Positions 50,725-60,485 are shown, numbered from the stretch's first letter. The stretch: DNA of 64,000 nucleotides from an uncultured Lachnospiraceae bacterium (GCA_947566645.1 CANOKL010000006.1:62001-126000); one strand, 5' to 3'. The notes: a model not told the origin generated them from the sequence alone. Translations and numbers: made by a program.

Positions 50725-52045
50725 TATGAGAATCATCAGAAGAGCCGCCGGGCTTCGGGGCGAGGTATCGGTTCCCGGGGATAAATCCATCTCCCACCGT
50801 TCGGTTATGCTGGGCTCTATCGCACTTGGAACAACTGAGATTACGAACTTTTTAGAAGGTGAGGACTGCCTGTCTACCATTGGCTGTTTCCGCAAAATGG
50901 GGATTCCCATTGAGAAAAAATCCGGCACACTACTGGTTCACGGGAAAGGCCTGCATGGCCTGTCTGCCCCTGACAGTCCCTTGGATGTAGGAAACAGTGG
51001 CACTACCACGAGGCTGATGTCCGGAATCCTGTCGGGGCAGGATTTTAACTCTGTCCTGTCTGGTGACGCGTCCTTGAATTCCCGCCCCATGGGGCGTATC
51101 ATCACACCTCTCCGGGAAATGGGTGCAAAAATTTCAAGTGTAAACCAAAATAACTGTGCCCCCCTCCGCATAGAGCCGGGAGCTCTTCATGGCATCTCCT
51201 ATTCCTCGCCTGTTGCCTCCGCACAGGTGAAATCTGCAATTCTTTTTGCAGGCCTTTATGCAGACGGGGACACTTCTGTGACAGAGCCGGCACTTTCGAG
51301 AAATCACACGGAATTAATGCTTCTAAGCTTCGGTGCTCCTGTTACTACAATTTTCCATCCAGGCGGCAGTGCTACTGCAGAGATTTCTCCCTGTGAGGAA
51401 CTCTTTGGACAGCAGATCTGCGTGCCGGGGGATATCTCTTCTGCAGCATATTTTATTGCAGCGGGAATATTGGTTCCGGACTCTGAGCTGCTTATTAAAA
51501 ATGTAGGAATAAACGTTACCCGTGCCGGCTTCCTGAAGGTATGTGAAGCAATGGGGGCTGATCTTACCTTCCTGAACAAATCCATCACTGGCGGCGAACC
51601 CCGGGCAGATATCCTGGTCCGCTCTGGCAGTCTTAAGGGAACGACCATTGACGGCTCTATAATTCCTGCCCTTATTGACGAGATCCCCATGATTGCTGTC
51701 ATGGCGGCCTGTGCAGAAGGTACGACAATCATCCGGGATGCAGCAGAGCTTAAGGTAAAGGAAACGAACCGCATTGATACCGTCACTGCCGGCCTCCGTG
51801 CTATGGGAGCTGATATTATGCCGACAGAGGATGGCATGATCATCCATGGGAAGGGGGCTCCGTCTGCGGAAAACTCACCTCTCAGGGGTGCCAGGATTGA
51901 CAGCTTCCTGGATCACAGAATCGCCATGTCCTTTGCCGTGGCGGGTCTGGCAGCAGATGGGGAGACCTGTATCAGGGACAGCCAGTGCGCAGACATTTCC
52001 TATCCTGGATTCTTTGATACCTTAAGAGCCATTCAAGGAGAATAA
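50714..52045 (+). CDS. aroA: 3-phosphoshikimate 1-carboxyvinyltransferase (EPSP synthase)
   Basis: About 443 residues of the shikimate pathway enzyme. The phosphoenolpyruvate/shikimate-binding motifs are SVPGDKSISHRSVMLGSIAL at residue 21 on, LDVGNSGTTTRLMSGIL and DSFLDHRIAMSFAVAG near the end; LIDEIPMIAVMAACA holds the catalytic aspartate. The start is either 50714, overlapping tyrA, or 50726, just after its stop; neither has a strong ribosome binding site, so translational coupling is likely. The metallophosphoesterase gene follows one base after the stop. Confidence 0.95.
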   Translation: MNANMRIIRRAAGLRGEVSVPGDKSISHRSVMLGSIALGTTEITNFLEGEDCLSTIGCFRKMGIPIEKKSGTLLVHGKGLHGLSAPDSPLDVGNSGTTTRLMSGILSGQDFNSVLSGDASLNSRPMGRIITPLREMGAKISSVNQNNCAPLRIEPGALHGISYSSPVASAQVKSAILFAGLYADGDTSVTEPALSRNHTELMLLSFGAPVTTIFHPGGSATAEISPCEELFGQQICVPGDISSAAYFIAAGILVPDSELLIKNVGINVTRAGFLKVCEAMGADLTFLNKSITGGEPRADILVRSGSLKGTTIDGSIIPALIDEIPMIAVMAACAEGTTIIRDAAELKVKETNRIDTVTAGLRAMGADIMPTEDGMIIHGKGAPSAENSPLRGARIDSFLDHRIAMSFAVAGLAADGETCIRDSQCADISYPGFFDTLRAIQGE

Positions 52046-52046
52046 T

Positions 52047-53159
52047 ATGATTTGGATCATTATTTTTATTGTGGTAATTGTTCTAGCTGCTATAGGATTC
52101 TTTTATCTTGCCAGCAGATTTTATAAATTCCGCCTGACAGAGAAACTGTCAAAGGGAAAGAAAAAGCTTAGAATAGCCCTCAGCATATTTCCTGTTCTTC
52201 TGATTCTGTTTGTGATATGGCTTGCTCTTGGAAGTGTTGACGCAGTTGTATGCCTGCTCCATCTGTGCGTATTCTGGCTTCTGTCCGACCTGGGCAGTCT
52301 GATGATACAAAAAATACGCGGGCAGAAGCCAACGCATTATTATGCAGGGGTTTTTGCCCTGCTCTTTACTGCCGCCTATCTTTCAGTTGGTTTTTTCCTT
52401 GCAAATCATGTATGGCAGACACACTATACGGTGAAGAATGGGAAATCCGCTGATCAGCTCCGGATCATACAATTCGCTGACTCCCATGTTGGCACTACTT
52501 TCAGCGGACAGGAGTTTTCAAAATATGTCAGGGAAATGCAGGCTCTGAATCCGGACGTTGTTCTGATTACCGGTGACTATGTTGATGATGATACCTCAAA
52601 GGAAGACATGACTGCTGCCTGCGCAGCGCTTGGAAAGCTAACGACAAAATATGGCGTATATTTTACCTTCGGCAACCATGACAAGGGCTATGATGTGAAT
52701 GGGAAGAGAGGTTATAATGCTGATGACCTGATCCAGGAGCTTGAACGAAACGGGGTCACGGTCCTGCAGGATGAGAGTGTTCTGATTCATGACAGCTTTT
52801 ATCTGATTGGAAGACAGGATCTGTCTTCGGAAATTACTTCGGGCAGCCCGAGGGCGTCCATGAAGGAACTGGTAAAAGATCTTGATCCCGGGAAATTTCA
52901 AATTGTTATGGATCATCAGCCCCATGACTATGACAGTCAGTCGGCTGCAGAGGTGGATCTTGTCCTCTCTGGCCATACCCACGGCGGACAGCTGATCCCC
53001 ATCACCTATGTGGGAGAATGGCTTGGTATGAACCAGCAGACCTACGGCATGGAAAAAAGAGGAAACACGACCTTTGTCGTAACCTCTGGCATCTCTGGAT
53101 GGGCTATGAGATTTAAAACAGGATGTAAGTCCGAATATGTAGTCATTGACATTCAGTAA
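52047..53159 (+). CDS. Membrane-anchored metallophosphoesterase
   Basis: A 370-residue protein with membrane helices in the first 135 residues (about 1-20, 46-66, 70-90 and 110-130). A calcineurin-type phosphoesterase domain facing outside or inside follows. Metal-binding motifs are all present: IIQFADSHVG, ITGDYVDDD, FTFGNHDKG, IVMDHQPHDYD and SGHTHGGQ. It belongs to the YaeI/YkuE-type group; members act on lipid or nucleotide phosphates. It is one base after aroA with an AAGGAG site inside aroA, so it is co-transcribed. Confidence 0.88.
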   Translation: MIWIIIFIVVIVLAAIGFFYLASRFYKFRLTEKLSKGKKKLRIALSIFPVLLILFVIWLALGSVDAVVCLLHLCVFWLLSDLGSLMIQKIRGQKPTHYYAGVFALLFTAAYLSVGFFLANHVWQTHYTVKNGKSADQLRIIQFADSHVGTTFSGQEFSKYVREMQALNPDVVLITGDYVDDDTSKEDMTAACAALGKLTTKYGVYFTFGNHDKGYDVNGKRGYNADDLIQELERNGVTVLQDESVLIHDSFYLIGRQDLSSEITSGSPRASMKELVKDLDPGKFQIVMDHQPHDYDSQSAAEVDLVLSGHTHGGQLIPITYVGEWLGMNQQTYGMEKRGNTTFVVTSGISGWAMRFKTGCKSEYVVIDIQ

Positions 53160-53200
53160 ATATACTCACGGTCAGTGAAATCTGCCGCGCAGTATAACTT

Positions 53201-53239
53201 ATCAGGCGGCCCTGCACCCTATGGGCAAAGCCGCCTGAT
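53201..53239. terminator. Hairpin between convergent genes
   Basis: A perfect ten-base stem ATCAGGCGGC / GCCGCCTGAT with a 19-base loop. It follows the metallophosphoesterase gene, and the opposing gene ends at 53300. The T tract is weak. Confidence 0.5.
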
Positions 53240-53299
53240 TTATAACCGTGTACAACGGTTAATGAAGACATAATTTCCCGCCTGACTGGCACAAGATAC

Positions 53300-53791
53300 C
53301 TACAGCTTAATCTTCACTACATCCACATCCAGATTCCACAGGAACTTATCCAGATCCTTAAAGGACAGGAATACAGTGGCAGTGTTGTCAAGGGGATGAA
53401 TACCCATACTTTTACATCTGCTCAGATCCTTGTCAATAAAGAATTCCACCGCATGGTCCGTGTCATTCATAAGACCGAAGGGAGTAACGCTTCCCTGCTT
53501 TAGCCCAAGATACTTTTCCAGTCTCTCCTCTGATGCAAAGCTGAGATTTCCTGCTCCGAGCTGTCTTCCCAGTGCTTTCAGATCAATCTTTTTTTCTTCC
53601 TCACATGTAATCAGAAAATGTCTCTTCCCCTTGGCATCCCGTAAAAATAAGTTCTTACATAATGTTCCCTTCTCCGGAAGGCCGAGCCGGTCCATATCCT
53701 CCATAGTAAAAACCGGTTCATGCTCCACTACTTCATATTTAATCTTAAGCTTATCCAGCTCGTCATACACGCGTTTTTTCTGTTCGTCCAT
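53300..53791 (-). CDS. Prolyl-tRNA editing protein (YbaK/ProX/PrdX family)
   Basis: A 163-residue single-domain deacylase that clears mischarged aminoacyl-tRNA-Pro. It starts with KKRVYDELDKLKIKYEVVEH, then VFTMEDMDRLGLPEKGTLCK and NLFLRDAKGKRHFLITCEEE, with the family GSVTPFGLMND and VEFFIDKDL. The KNLFLRDAKG segment is typical of the ProXp-ala/PrdX type, which removes alanine from tRNA-Pro. AAAAGGAG precedes the ATG. Confidence 0.88.
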   Translation of the reverse strand: MDEQKKRVYDELDKLKIKYEVVEHEPVFTMEDMDRLGLPEKGTLCKNLFLRDAKGKRHFLITCEEEKKIDLKALGRQLGAGNLSFASEERLEKYLGLKQGSVTPFGLMNDTDHAVEFFIDKDLSRCKSMGIHPLDNTATVFLSFKDLDKFLWNLDVDVVKIKL

Positions 53792-53964
53792 ACTTCTAAT
53801 CTCCTTTTATATTTTTTAGGATTTTTATAAACATAACTCTACTACACTTTCAAAATTGTTTCAAGCTTTATCTGAATCATGTTGTCAGTTTTTATTATGT
53901 GTCGTATAATGTAGAGGAAGGGAAGCTGTAAAGCTGCCAAGAGAGTTTAAAAGGATGTGACATT

Positions 53965-54690
53965 TTGAAAAAAATTTTGAAACTAATTGCTGTTAATCTC
54001 TGCATCGTAATTACTGCGATCGTTTTGTATTCTCCGGGACTTGTGTGCCTCCGGATTTCAGATTACAGTATATTCCGGGCAGGTATGTCTGTTATTGCTG
54101 CGCTTGCACTGACTGCTATTTTCTTTTTTTTCAATCTGAAGCTTTTAAAGGAGCCGGACAGGAAGCCGATTCTCCCTCAGGATGTACCAAATCTTGAAAA
54201 AGCAAAGGAGATCTTAAAAAGCCATATAAATGGCAGATATTTCGGCAGTACAGCAAGGACAGCCATTGACCAGCTTGACCGTATCTTTACATGCCGGCAG
54301 CGTCTGTCCGGCATACTGGAAAAACGATTTGAAAAGGGCACCATGAGCTGGGACAAGTTTAACAGTGTCGCCGCTGCCGCGGAGTCCTCTGCTATTCAGA
54401 ATGTAGTTGCCATGGCAAACCGGATGCTGCTTTTTGACGAGAAGGAATACGCCAGACTCCAGCACTACCGGGAAGACGACATTCCGGACGATATTCAGGA
54501 AGAGCAGCTCCGGCTCTATAAGAGGAACTTTGATGATATAAGGACAACCATTTCCCTCAATGAGAAGATTCTCCTGAAGCTGGATGCCCTTGCAATGGAA
54601 CTGTCTTCTTCCGGTGAAAATACAGAACTCAACAACGATCTGGTAAAAGAGATCGAAAAGCTTATAGACGATACAAAATACTATCAATAA
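53965..54690 (+). CDS. Membrane protein preceding the VWA protein
   Basis: A 241-residue protein starting at a TTG (53965) nine bases after AGGATG. Two membrane helices (residues about 4-26 and 38-58) are followed by a long helical cytoplasmic region (LDRIFTCRQRLSGILEKRFE, SAIQNVVAMANRMLLFDEKE, RNFDDIRTTISLNEKILLKL). It may be related to XpaC-type proteins that often accompany TelA genes, but I cannot show this. It is followed 20 bases later by a solute-binding/VWA protein, so they are probably one operon. Confidence 0.7.
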   Translation: MKKILKLIAVNLCIVITAIVLYSPGLVCLRISDYSIFRAGMSVIAALALTAIFFFFNLKLLKEPDRKPILPQDVPNLEKAKEILKSHINGRYFGSTARTAIDQLDRIFTCRQRLSGILEKRFEKGTMSWDKFNSVAAAAESSAIQNVVAMANRMLLFDEKEYARLQHYREDDIPDDIQEEQLRLYKRNFDDIRTTISLNEKILLKLDALAMELSSSGENTELNNDLVKEIEKLIDDTKYYQ

Positions 54691-54710
54691 GAAAGACGAG
54701 GAGAGAAAAC

Positions 54711-56396
54711 ATGAACAAGAAAACCATAGGAATCCTGGCCGCTGTAATCATCCTTGTATGTGCCGCAGTATTCGGCGGCATCTACTTTACGCGTAACATT
54801 GGAAAGTCAGATAAGGTCATATCTGGTGAAAATGCAGAAAAGCAGCTGTCAAAAATGGTAGACCGGATCGATCCTCTGACCGGCACCCCTGTGAAGTCAC
54901 CCATCGAATACGATTCAGCCGAAGATGAGGCATCTGAGCTTCCAGACATTGACACCTGCACTGTAGGCGTCGAGGCATCCACCGGGCTCTATGCCGAGAT
55001 CTTCTCTTCCCCGGAAAAGGCCGGAACCGGTACAGACGGATGGCTCTGTGAGATGGCGGAGGACTTCAACAAACAGGGCTATGAGGTAAATGGACAGAAG
55101 GTATCTGTCCAGGTACGGAATGTCAACAGCGGACAGGCGCTTGATTATATTGCCACCGGGAAAGCCGTTCCTGCCGGTTTTGCCCCTTCCAGTATGCTGT
55201 GGGTGGACATGCTGAATGCAAGAGGAACTGCTACTGAGACCATCTCTGAGTGTCTTGTTGGAAATGTAGCCGGAATCCTTCTTACCTCTAAAACTTACGA
55301 TCAGATTGTTGAAAAATATGGAAGCGTTGACTTGAAAGCAATCACCGAAGCAACAGAAGCAGGAGAATTTGCCATGGGATACACGAATCCCTTTGCCAGC
55401 AGTGCGGGGCTTAATTTCCTGATCTGTACCCTGGAGCGGTATGATCTTGAAAATCCGCTTTCTGAGGCCGCTGTTGAGGGCTTTCAGAAGTTTCAGAAGA
55501 ATGTACCCTTTGTTGCACTCACCACAATGCAGATGCGTGAAGCAGCTGAAAATGGCTCTCTGGATGGGTTCATCATGGAATACCAGTCCTATGTAAACGA
55601 CACCATGCTGTCCAAAAATTACAAATTCACGCCATATGGCTACCGCCATGACAACCCTCTCGTCAGCGTAGAAGCTGCAAGCCCTGACGAAAAAGAGATT
55701 CTGACCCGTTTTGCCGAATACTGTGGATCCGAAAAGGCAAAAGCCCGGGCAGACGAATACGGTTTCAATGGCATGCCTGATTATAAATGTGAGTATGAAC
55801 CTGTGTCCGGCGATGTACTGACAGCGGCCCAGAAGCTGTATAAGACAAATAAGGACAATGGCAGGCCTGTGATCGGTGTATTTGTAACTGATGTTTCAGG
55901 AAGCATGGATGGCGAGCCTCTGACTGCCCTCCAGGATTCCCTGGTCAACAGTATGAAATATATTAATACGGAGAATTACATCGGCCTCGTAAGCTATGCC
56001 GACGACGTAACAATTGAACTGCCCATTGGTCAGTTTGATTTAGAGCAGCAGACTTATTTTAAAGGAACCGTGGAAAATCTATATGCATCCGGAGGCACTG
56101 CAACTTTTGATGCCATCTGCGTTGCATTGAATATGATCCATGAAAAGATGAAGGAATACCCGGATGCCAAGCCCATGTTATTTGTCTTAAGCGACGGCGA
56201 GACCAATGCCGGCTACAACCTGAATGATATCCGGGATGTACTGGGCGGACTCAGGATTCCGGTATATACCATTGGTTATAATGCAGATCTGGAAGCATTG
56301 CAGAGTATCAGCTCTGTCAATGAAGCTGCAAGCATTGATGCTTCCACGGATGATGTTGTCTATCAGCTAAAAACACTATTTAATGCTAATATGTAA
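54711..56396 (+). CDS. Solute-binding-like and von Willebrand factor A domain fusion
   Basis: A 561-residue protein: an uncleaved membrane anchor or signal peptide (residues 6-28), then an extracytoplasmic region resembling a family 1 solute-binding protein (residues about 80-340; GYTNPFASSAGLNFLICTLE, VPFVALTTMQMREAAENGSL). A VWA domain forms residues about 370-560. The MIDAS is complete: DVSGSMDGEPL, a threonine in ASGGTATFDAI and aspartate in VLSDGETN. There is no lipobox. It follows a membrane protein and faces the TelA gene across a terminator, as in tellurite-type gene neighbourhoods. The ligand is unknown. Confidence 0.82.
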   Translation: MNKKTIGILAAVIILVCAAVFGGIYFTRNIGKSDKVISGENAEKQLSKMVDRIDPLTGTPVKSPIEYDSAEDEASELPDIDTCTVGVEASTGLYAEIFSSPEKAGTGTDGWLCEMAEDFNKQGYEVNGQKVSVQVRNVNSGQALDYIATGKAVPAGFAPSSMLWVDMLNARGTATETISECLVGNVAGILLTSKTYDQIVEKYGSVDLKAITEATEAGEFAMGYTNPFASSAGLNFLICTLERYDLENPLSEAAVEGFQKFQKNVPFVALTTMQMREAAENGSLDGFIMEYQSYVNDTMLSKNYKFTPYGYRHDNPLVSVEAASPDEKEILTRFAEYCGSEKAKARADEYGFNGMPDYKCEYEPVSGDVLTAAQKLYKTNKDNGRPVIGVFVTDVSGSMDGEPLTALQDSLVNSMKYINTENYIGLVSYADDVTIELPIGQFDLEQQTYFKGTVENLYASGGTATFDAICVALNMIHEKMKEYPDAKPMLFVLSDGETNAGYNLNDIRDVLGGLRIPVYTIGYNADLEALQSISSVNEAASIDASTDDVVYQLKTLFNANM

Positions 56397-56421
56397 TCTG
56401 TTTCTAAAAAAAATCACAAAA

Positions 56422-56456
56422 AGTCAGGAATGCATAGCTTACCCGCATTCCTGACT
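56422..56456. terminator. Bidirectional terminator between the VWA protein and TelA genes
   Basis: A perfect 12-bp stem (GTCAGGAATGC core) with an 11-base loop between two convergent genes. A-rich sequence lies on one side and a short T/A stretch on the other. Confidence 0.7.
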
Positions 56457-56497
56457 CATAAATCGTAACGGAAAATCATTTAAATCAGATATCCAGT

Positions 56498-57640
56498 CTA
56501 AAATCCAAGATTTCTTCCTTTTTCCATATCTGCAATCTGGCGTTCTCCCTCATCTGCAATCTGGCGGAAGTCCTGAATCGTCTGCGCCATCTGCGGCAAT
56601 GCTTTTTTCTTGTAGGTGCTGATATCATCCAGCGCTGACAACGTGTCTGCAAATGCCTGCTTCAGTGTATCTGGCGAGATGCTTGCCTCCACTGCTTCTC
56701 TCTGGATTACAGCCCCCTGTTCCTTCAGCATCCTGGCTGTTGCACTGATCATATGATTTGTTGTCTCATTCAGCATCTCTACCTTTTCCAGAACAATTTT
56801 CTGATTATACAGGGCACCGGCAACTGTAACAGCTGTACGCAGGGCTGCCACTGTAACCGTCTGTGCACGGTCCACTGCACGGATTAGTTCCAGATTGTTT
56901 TTCCGTATGACTTCCATGGCAATAATTCCCTGCTGGTTTACCGTCAGAAGCTGCTGAAAATCCATCAGTCTCTGCCTCAGAGGAAAGACAATCTCCTCTT
57001 CTACAAACTTAATACGTTCATCAGCCTCCCCCGAAGCCCTGGCATTTTCAACTGCATTTTCCAGATAGCCGTCCAGCTGGGAGCCCAGCTCAATCTTCTG
57101 TGTAAGCTGTTTCGTCAGCTCACGCATGGAAGCCTGCTCAATCTCTAAAGTTGTATTGTCATTTTTTAAAATGGTCCGTCCCTTTTCCAGAGACTTTACG
57201 ATATCTGCAATCTCTGCGTCCGCTGTCTTGAATCGCTCAAAGTAACGCCGGATGGGGTTAAATACCTTTCCAAGTACTCCACTCTTCGTAAAATCCAGTC
57301 CAGAAGGATCAAGATCCCGCATCTTAATGGAAAGCTCCTCAAGTCCCTTTGCGACCTCTCCAGATTCTCCACCTGCACGGCTAAAGTCTCCCATCCTTTT
57401 CTGAAGAATATTATTTTTTGTCTGCGACTGTCTGACAAGATCCGCCCCAAAGGTCTCTACCACCTGGATGAATTCCCTGCGCTGTGCAAGGGAATCCAGA
57501 TCCACTGCCATAATCTGCTCTGCCTTGTCCTTTACTACATTTGTAATGACAGCTTTCTCCTCCATAGATGGCTCCAGCTCTTCAACAACTTCCTGTTTTA
57601 TCGCTTCCGTGTTCGGTAACTCTAATGTAAATCCGCTCAT
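56498..57640 (-). CDS. TelA family protein (toxic anion resistance)
   Basis: About 380 residues, all-helical with extended coiled coil, typical of TelA/KlaA (Pfam TelA): VVETFGADLVRQSQTKNNIL, VLGKVFNPIRRYFERFKTAD, GRTILKNDNTTLEIEQASMR, FPLRQRLMDFQQLLTVNQQG, ALRTAVTVAGALYNQKIVLE. Originally linked to tellurite resistance, chromosomal TelA is now thought to deal with envelope or ion stress. The ATG at 57640 follows AAGGAG by nine bases. It is the last gene of an operon with the Dus and amylosucrase-like genes. Confidence 0.9.
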   Translation of the reverse strand: MSGFTLELPNTEAIKQEVVEELEPSMEEKAVITNVVKDKAEQIMAVDLDSLAQRREFIQVVETFGADLVRQSQTKNNILQKRMGDFSRAGGESGEVAKGLEELSIKMRDLDPSGLDFTKSGVLGKVFNPIRRYFERFKTADAEIADIVKSLEKGRTILKNDNTTLEIEQASMRELTKQLTQKIELGSQLDGYLENAVENARASGEADERIKFVEEEIVFPLRQRLMDFQQLLTVNQQGIIAMEVIRKNNLELIRAVDRAQTVTVAALRTAVTVAGALYNQKIVLEKVEMLNETTNHMISATARMLKEQGAVIQREAVEASISPDTLKQAFADTLSALDDISTYKKKALPQMAQTIQDFRQIADEGERQIADMEKGRNLGF

Positions 57641-57671
57641 ATCTATTTCTCCTTTGTCCATCCGCCCCGCT

Positions 57672-58619
57672 TCACATAACGGTTACTCTCTCCTCTATCA
57701 TGCAAAAAAGGCTGTCTGCAGCATTCTCATAATCCTTCATTCTTTCCGCTTTTTTCACCCTTTTCAGCTCCTTTGCCCCGTCCGGGAAAAGGTTTCCCAG
57801 GTAGCACCATATTTCCTTCATTTTAAAGAGAACATTCTTATCGCCAAAATCCAATGCCCTGTAGTCCTCTAACACCTTGTCATGAAAGGCCCTTAATCTC
57901 TTCTTATCCTCTGTGCCTGTTCCCTTTATCTCATCTAAAAGCCCGGGATTCCCGATAATCCCCCGTCCAAGCATCATGGAAGTAACTTCTGGAAATCTGC
58001 CCCGGATTCTCTCATGATCTGCTTTTGTAAAAATGTCTCCATTGTAGCAGACAGGAATTCTGCTCTCTCCAAGAGCCTCTTCAAATACCTGGAGATTGGG
58101 CGTATTTTTATAAAAGTCCTGCTGTACCCTCGGATGAATAATCAGCTCCTTAACCGGGAATTTGTTATAAAGCTTCATCAGCCCTTGAAATTCCTCTGGA
58201 GAATCCTTTCCAATCCGTGTCTTAATGGAGATCTCTACATCCGCCCGGTTGTAGATCCGGTCAAGAAAACGCGCAAGTTCCTCTGGCCTTGCCAGGAATC
58301 CTGAACCCCGGTACTTGGAAACAACGGTTTTTGAAGGGCATCCCAGATTCAGATTAACCTCTCTGTATCCAAAATTCTCCAGCTTCCTCACGGTCTGCAG
58401 AAAAGCATCTGCATCATTACTCATAATCTGCGGCACAAGATACATTCCCTCATTATGCTCTGGAAGGATCTCGTTCTGCTCCTTTTTGCTGAATCCTTTT
58501 TTCGTATGAGGTACAAGAAACGGAGTAAAATATTTGTCCATGGGTGCAAAATACCGGTGATATGCGCTCCGGTAAATATAGGTGGTAATTCCTTCCAGCG
58601 GGGCAAGATAATAGTCCAT
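57672..58619 (-). CDS. tRNA-dihydrouridine synthase
   Basis: A 315-residue FMN enzyme that reduces uridine in tRNA D loops. The TIM-barrel start YYLAPLEGITTYIYRSAYHR, the catalytic cysteine in EVNLNLGCPSKTVVSKYRGS and the phosphate-binding MMLGRGIIGNPGLLDEI are present, with ISIKTRIGKD and ELIIHPRVQQDFYKN. It is closest to the shorter DusB/DusC-like clostridial type; the exact position modified is unknown. It starts three bases after the amylosucrase-like gene and runs 32 bases before the TelA gene. Confidence 0.93.
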   Translation of the reverse strand: MDYYLAPLEGITTYIYRSAYHRYFAPMDKYFTPFLVPHTKKGFSKKEQNEILPEHNEGMYLVPQIMSNDADAFLQTVRKLENFGYREVNLNLGCPSKTVVSKYRGSGFLARPEELARFLDRIYNRADVEISIKTRIGKDSPEEFQGLMKLYNKFPVKELIIHPRVQQDFYKNTPNLQVFEEALGESRIPVCYNGDIFTKADHERIRGRFPEVTSMMLGRGIIGNPGLLDEIKGTGTEDKKRLRAFHDKVLEDYRALDFGDKNVLFKMKEIWCYLGNLFPDGAKELKRVKKAERMKDYENAADSLFCMIEERVTVM

Positions 58620-58622
58620 ACC

Positions 58623-60485
58623 CTATTCCTCTACCTTTTTATACAGCCAGTACGCACCGTATGCCGGAATATTCACACCTCTTGCCTCCATCTTGCGCCC
58701 GGTAATCAGATCTGTATACATGCCGTCTTCCTCATTAATCCATGCCGTCTTGTCAAACTCGCTGAAATTAAAGAGTGCAACCAGCTTTTCCTTTTCAGTG
58801 GCACGTATGATGCCAAGGATGGATTTATCCCACGTATCCACGGTCCACACATCTGCGTCACCCCGGAATACATCCTTATCCTTCCTGATGTCCTCAAGCT
58901 TCTTAAGCCCGTCAAAAATCCTCTGCTGAACCGTTCCCTCCTTGTTCCTCAGGGCTTCCTTCTCCCATAAAAACTTCCCTCTGTGAAGATATCTGGAATC
59001 ATCCCACTTCTTCGGATCTTTATGATAGGTATAGTCATTTTCCTGCCCGATTTCATCTCCACTGTAGATGACAGGGATACCGGACTGAACAAGCATATAG
59101 GCATGAAGCATGAGATCCAGGCGGATTGCCCGGTCAAGAGCCTCGTCATCAAGCTCATATGCAGCCTTTTCAATTCCGCTTAAGGACGCAGTTGTCCCAC
59201 ACAGTCTCGCGTCGCCTGACGCCGGATCGGAATTATACAGCTCTCCTCTTGCAAAAGAGCCCGGGTACTGTCCAGTAAGGAAATTATTAAGATAGCGTTT
59301 GTGGCTCACCTCTCCGATCCCGAACTGCATAAGCCACAGATAATCAAGCCCCCAGCCGATATCATCATGACAGCGCAGATAATTCAGGAACACATAATCC
59401 TTCGGTAGCGTATTGACAACATTCATCTGCTGCTTCAGCAGCATCGTGTCCCTGGTCGCTACACTGTGCCACGTAGTTGCCATGGTCGTTACATTATAAA
59501 GCATGTGGCACTCCGGCTTCTCCACACTTCCAAAATAGGGCACCACTTTATCCGGCGCCATGACCACTTCCCCGAGAAGAAGCACTCCCGGACATACAAT
59601 CTCCGTAATAATCCGCATGATCCGCACAATACTATGTACCTGGGGCAGATTACGGCAGTTTGTGCCAAGCTGCTTCCAGATATATGGAACTGCATCAATA
59701 CGGATGATATCAATTCCTTTATTCACCAGGTTAAGCATATTATAGATCATCTCATTTAACACAACCGGATTCCAGTAGTTCAGATCCCACTGATATGGAT
59801 AAAAGGTTGTCATAATGAACTGCTCCATATCCGGCAGCCAGGAGAAATTCCCCGGCGCGGTTGTGGGAAATACCTCTGGCATAGTCTTCTCAAACTGTGT
59901 CGGTATATCATAATTATCATAGAAATAGTATCTGCTCTTATACTCTGGATCCCCCTGTCTTGCCTTCCTTGCCCATTCATGATCCTCTGACGTATGATTC
60001 ATAACAAAATCAAGACAGATGCTGATTCCTCTCTTATGGCACTCCTCCGCAAGACTCTCTAAATCCTCCATCGTTCCGAGTTCAGGCTTTACCTTTCTGA
60101 AATCTGCAACCGCATAGCCTCCGTCACTCCTGCCCTCCGGTGAATCAAGAAGCGGCATCAGATGAAGGTAATTTACATTACATTCCTCTATGTAATCCAG
60201 CTTCTCTTTCACACCCTCAAGATTACCAGCAAAAGCATCTACATACATCATCATGCCCAACATCTGGTTTCCACGATACCAGTCCGGGTGACTTTCCCGC
60301 TCACGGTCCATCCCCTTAAGCTTCACACTTCTCGCCTTATACCATCGGAACATCTCATCACACAGGCTCTCAAACATATCCGTACGTCCGCTGTATAACT
60401 CATGATACAACCACTTAAATTCGTCATAAAACTTTAAAAAACGGTTTTTATACTCCTCATTGTAAGATTCGATGGAAAATTGCAT
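58623..60485 (-). CDS. Amylosucrase-like GH13 enzyme
   Basis: A 620-residue alpha-amylase-family protein with the extended N-terminal helical domain of amylosucrases (subfamily GH13_4). Conserved regions are YVDAFAGNLEGVKEKLDYIE, DFVMNHTSEDHEWA, the nucleophile region IDIIRIDAVPYIWK, acid/base LLLGEVVMA and NYLRCHDDIGWG. The C-terminal beta domain ends at YGAYWLYKK. Amylosucrases use sucrose to build alpha-glucan or isomerise it; the CHDDIGW form fits them. There is no signal peptide, so it acts in the cytoplasm. AGGAGGAG precedes the ATG. Confidence 0.85.
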   Translation of the reverse strand: MQFSIESYNEEYKNRFLKFYDEFKWLYHELYSGRTDMFESLCDEMFRWYKARSVKLKGMDRERESHPDWYRGNQMLGMMMYVDAFAGNLEGVKEKLDYIEECNVNYLHLMPLLDSPEGRSDGGYAVADFRKVKPELGTMEDLESLAEECHKRGISICLDFVMNHTSEDHEWARKARQGDPEYKSRYYFYDNYDIPTQFEKTMPEVFPTTAPGNFSWLPDMEQFIMTTFYPYQWDLNYWNPVVLNEMIYNMLNLVNKGIDIIRIDAVPYIWKQLGTNCRNLPQVHSIVRIMRIITEIVCPGVLLLGEVVMAPDKVVPYFGSVEKPECHMLYNVTTMATTWHSVATRDTMLLKQQMNVVNTLPKDYVFLNYLRCHDDIGWGLDYLWLMQFGIGEVSHKRYLNNFLTGQYPGSFARGELYNSDPASGDARLCGTTASLSGIEKAAYELDDEALDRAIRLDLMLHAYMLVQSGIPVIYSGDEIGQENDYTYHKDPKKWDDSRYLHRGKFLWEKEALRNKEGTVQQRIFDGLKKLEDIRKDKDVFRGDADVWTVDTWDKSILGIIRATEKEKLVALFNFSEFDKTAWINEEDGMYTDLITGRKMEARGVNIPAYGAYWLYKKVEE

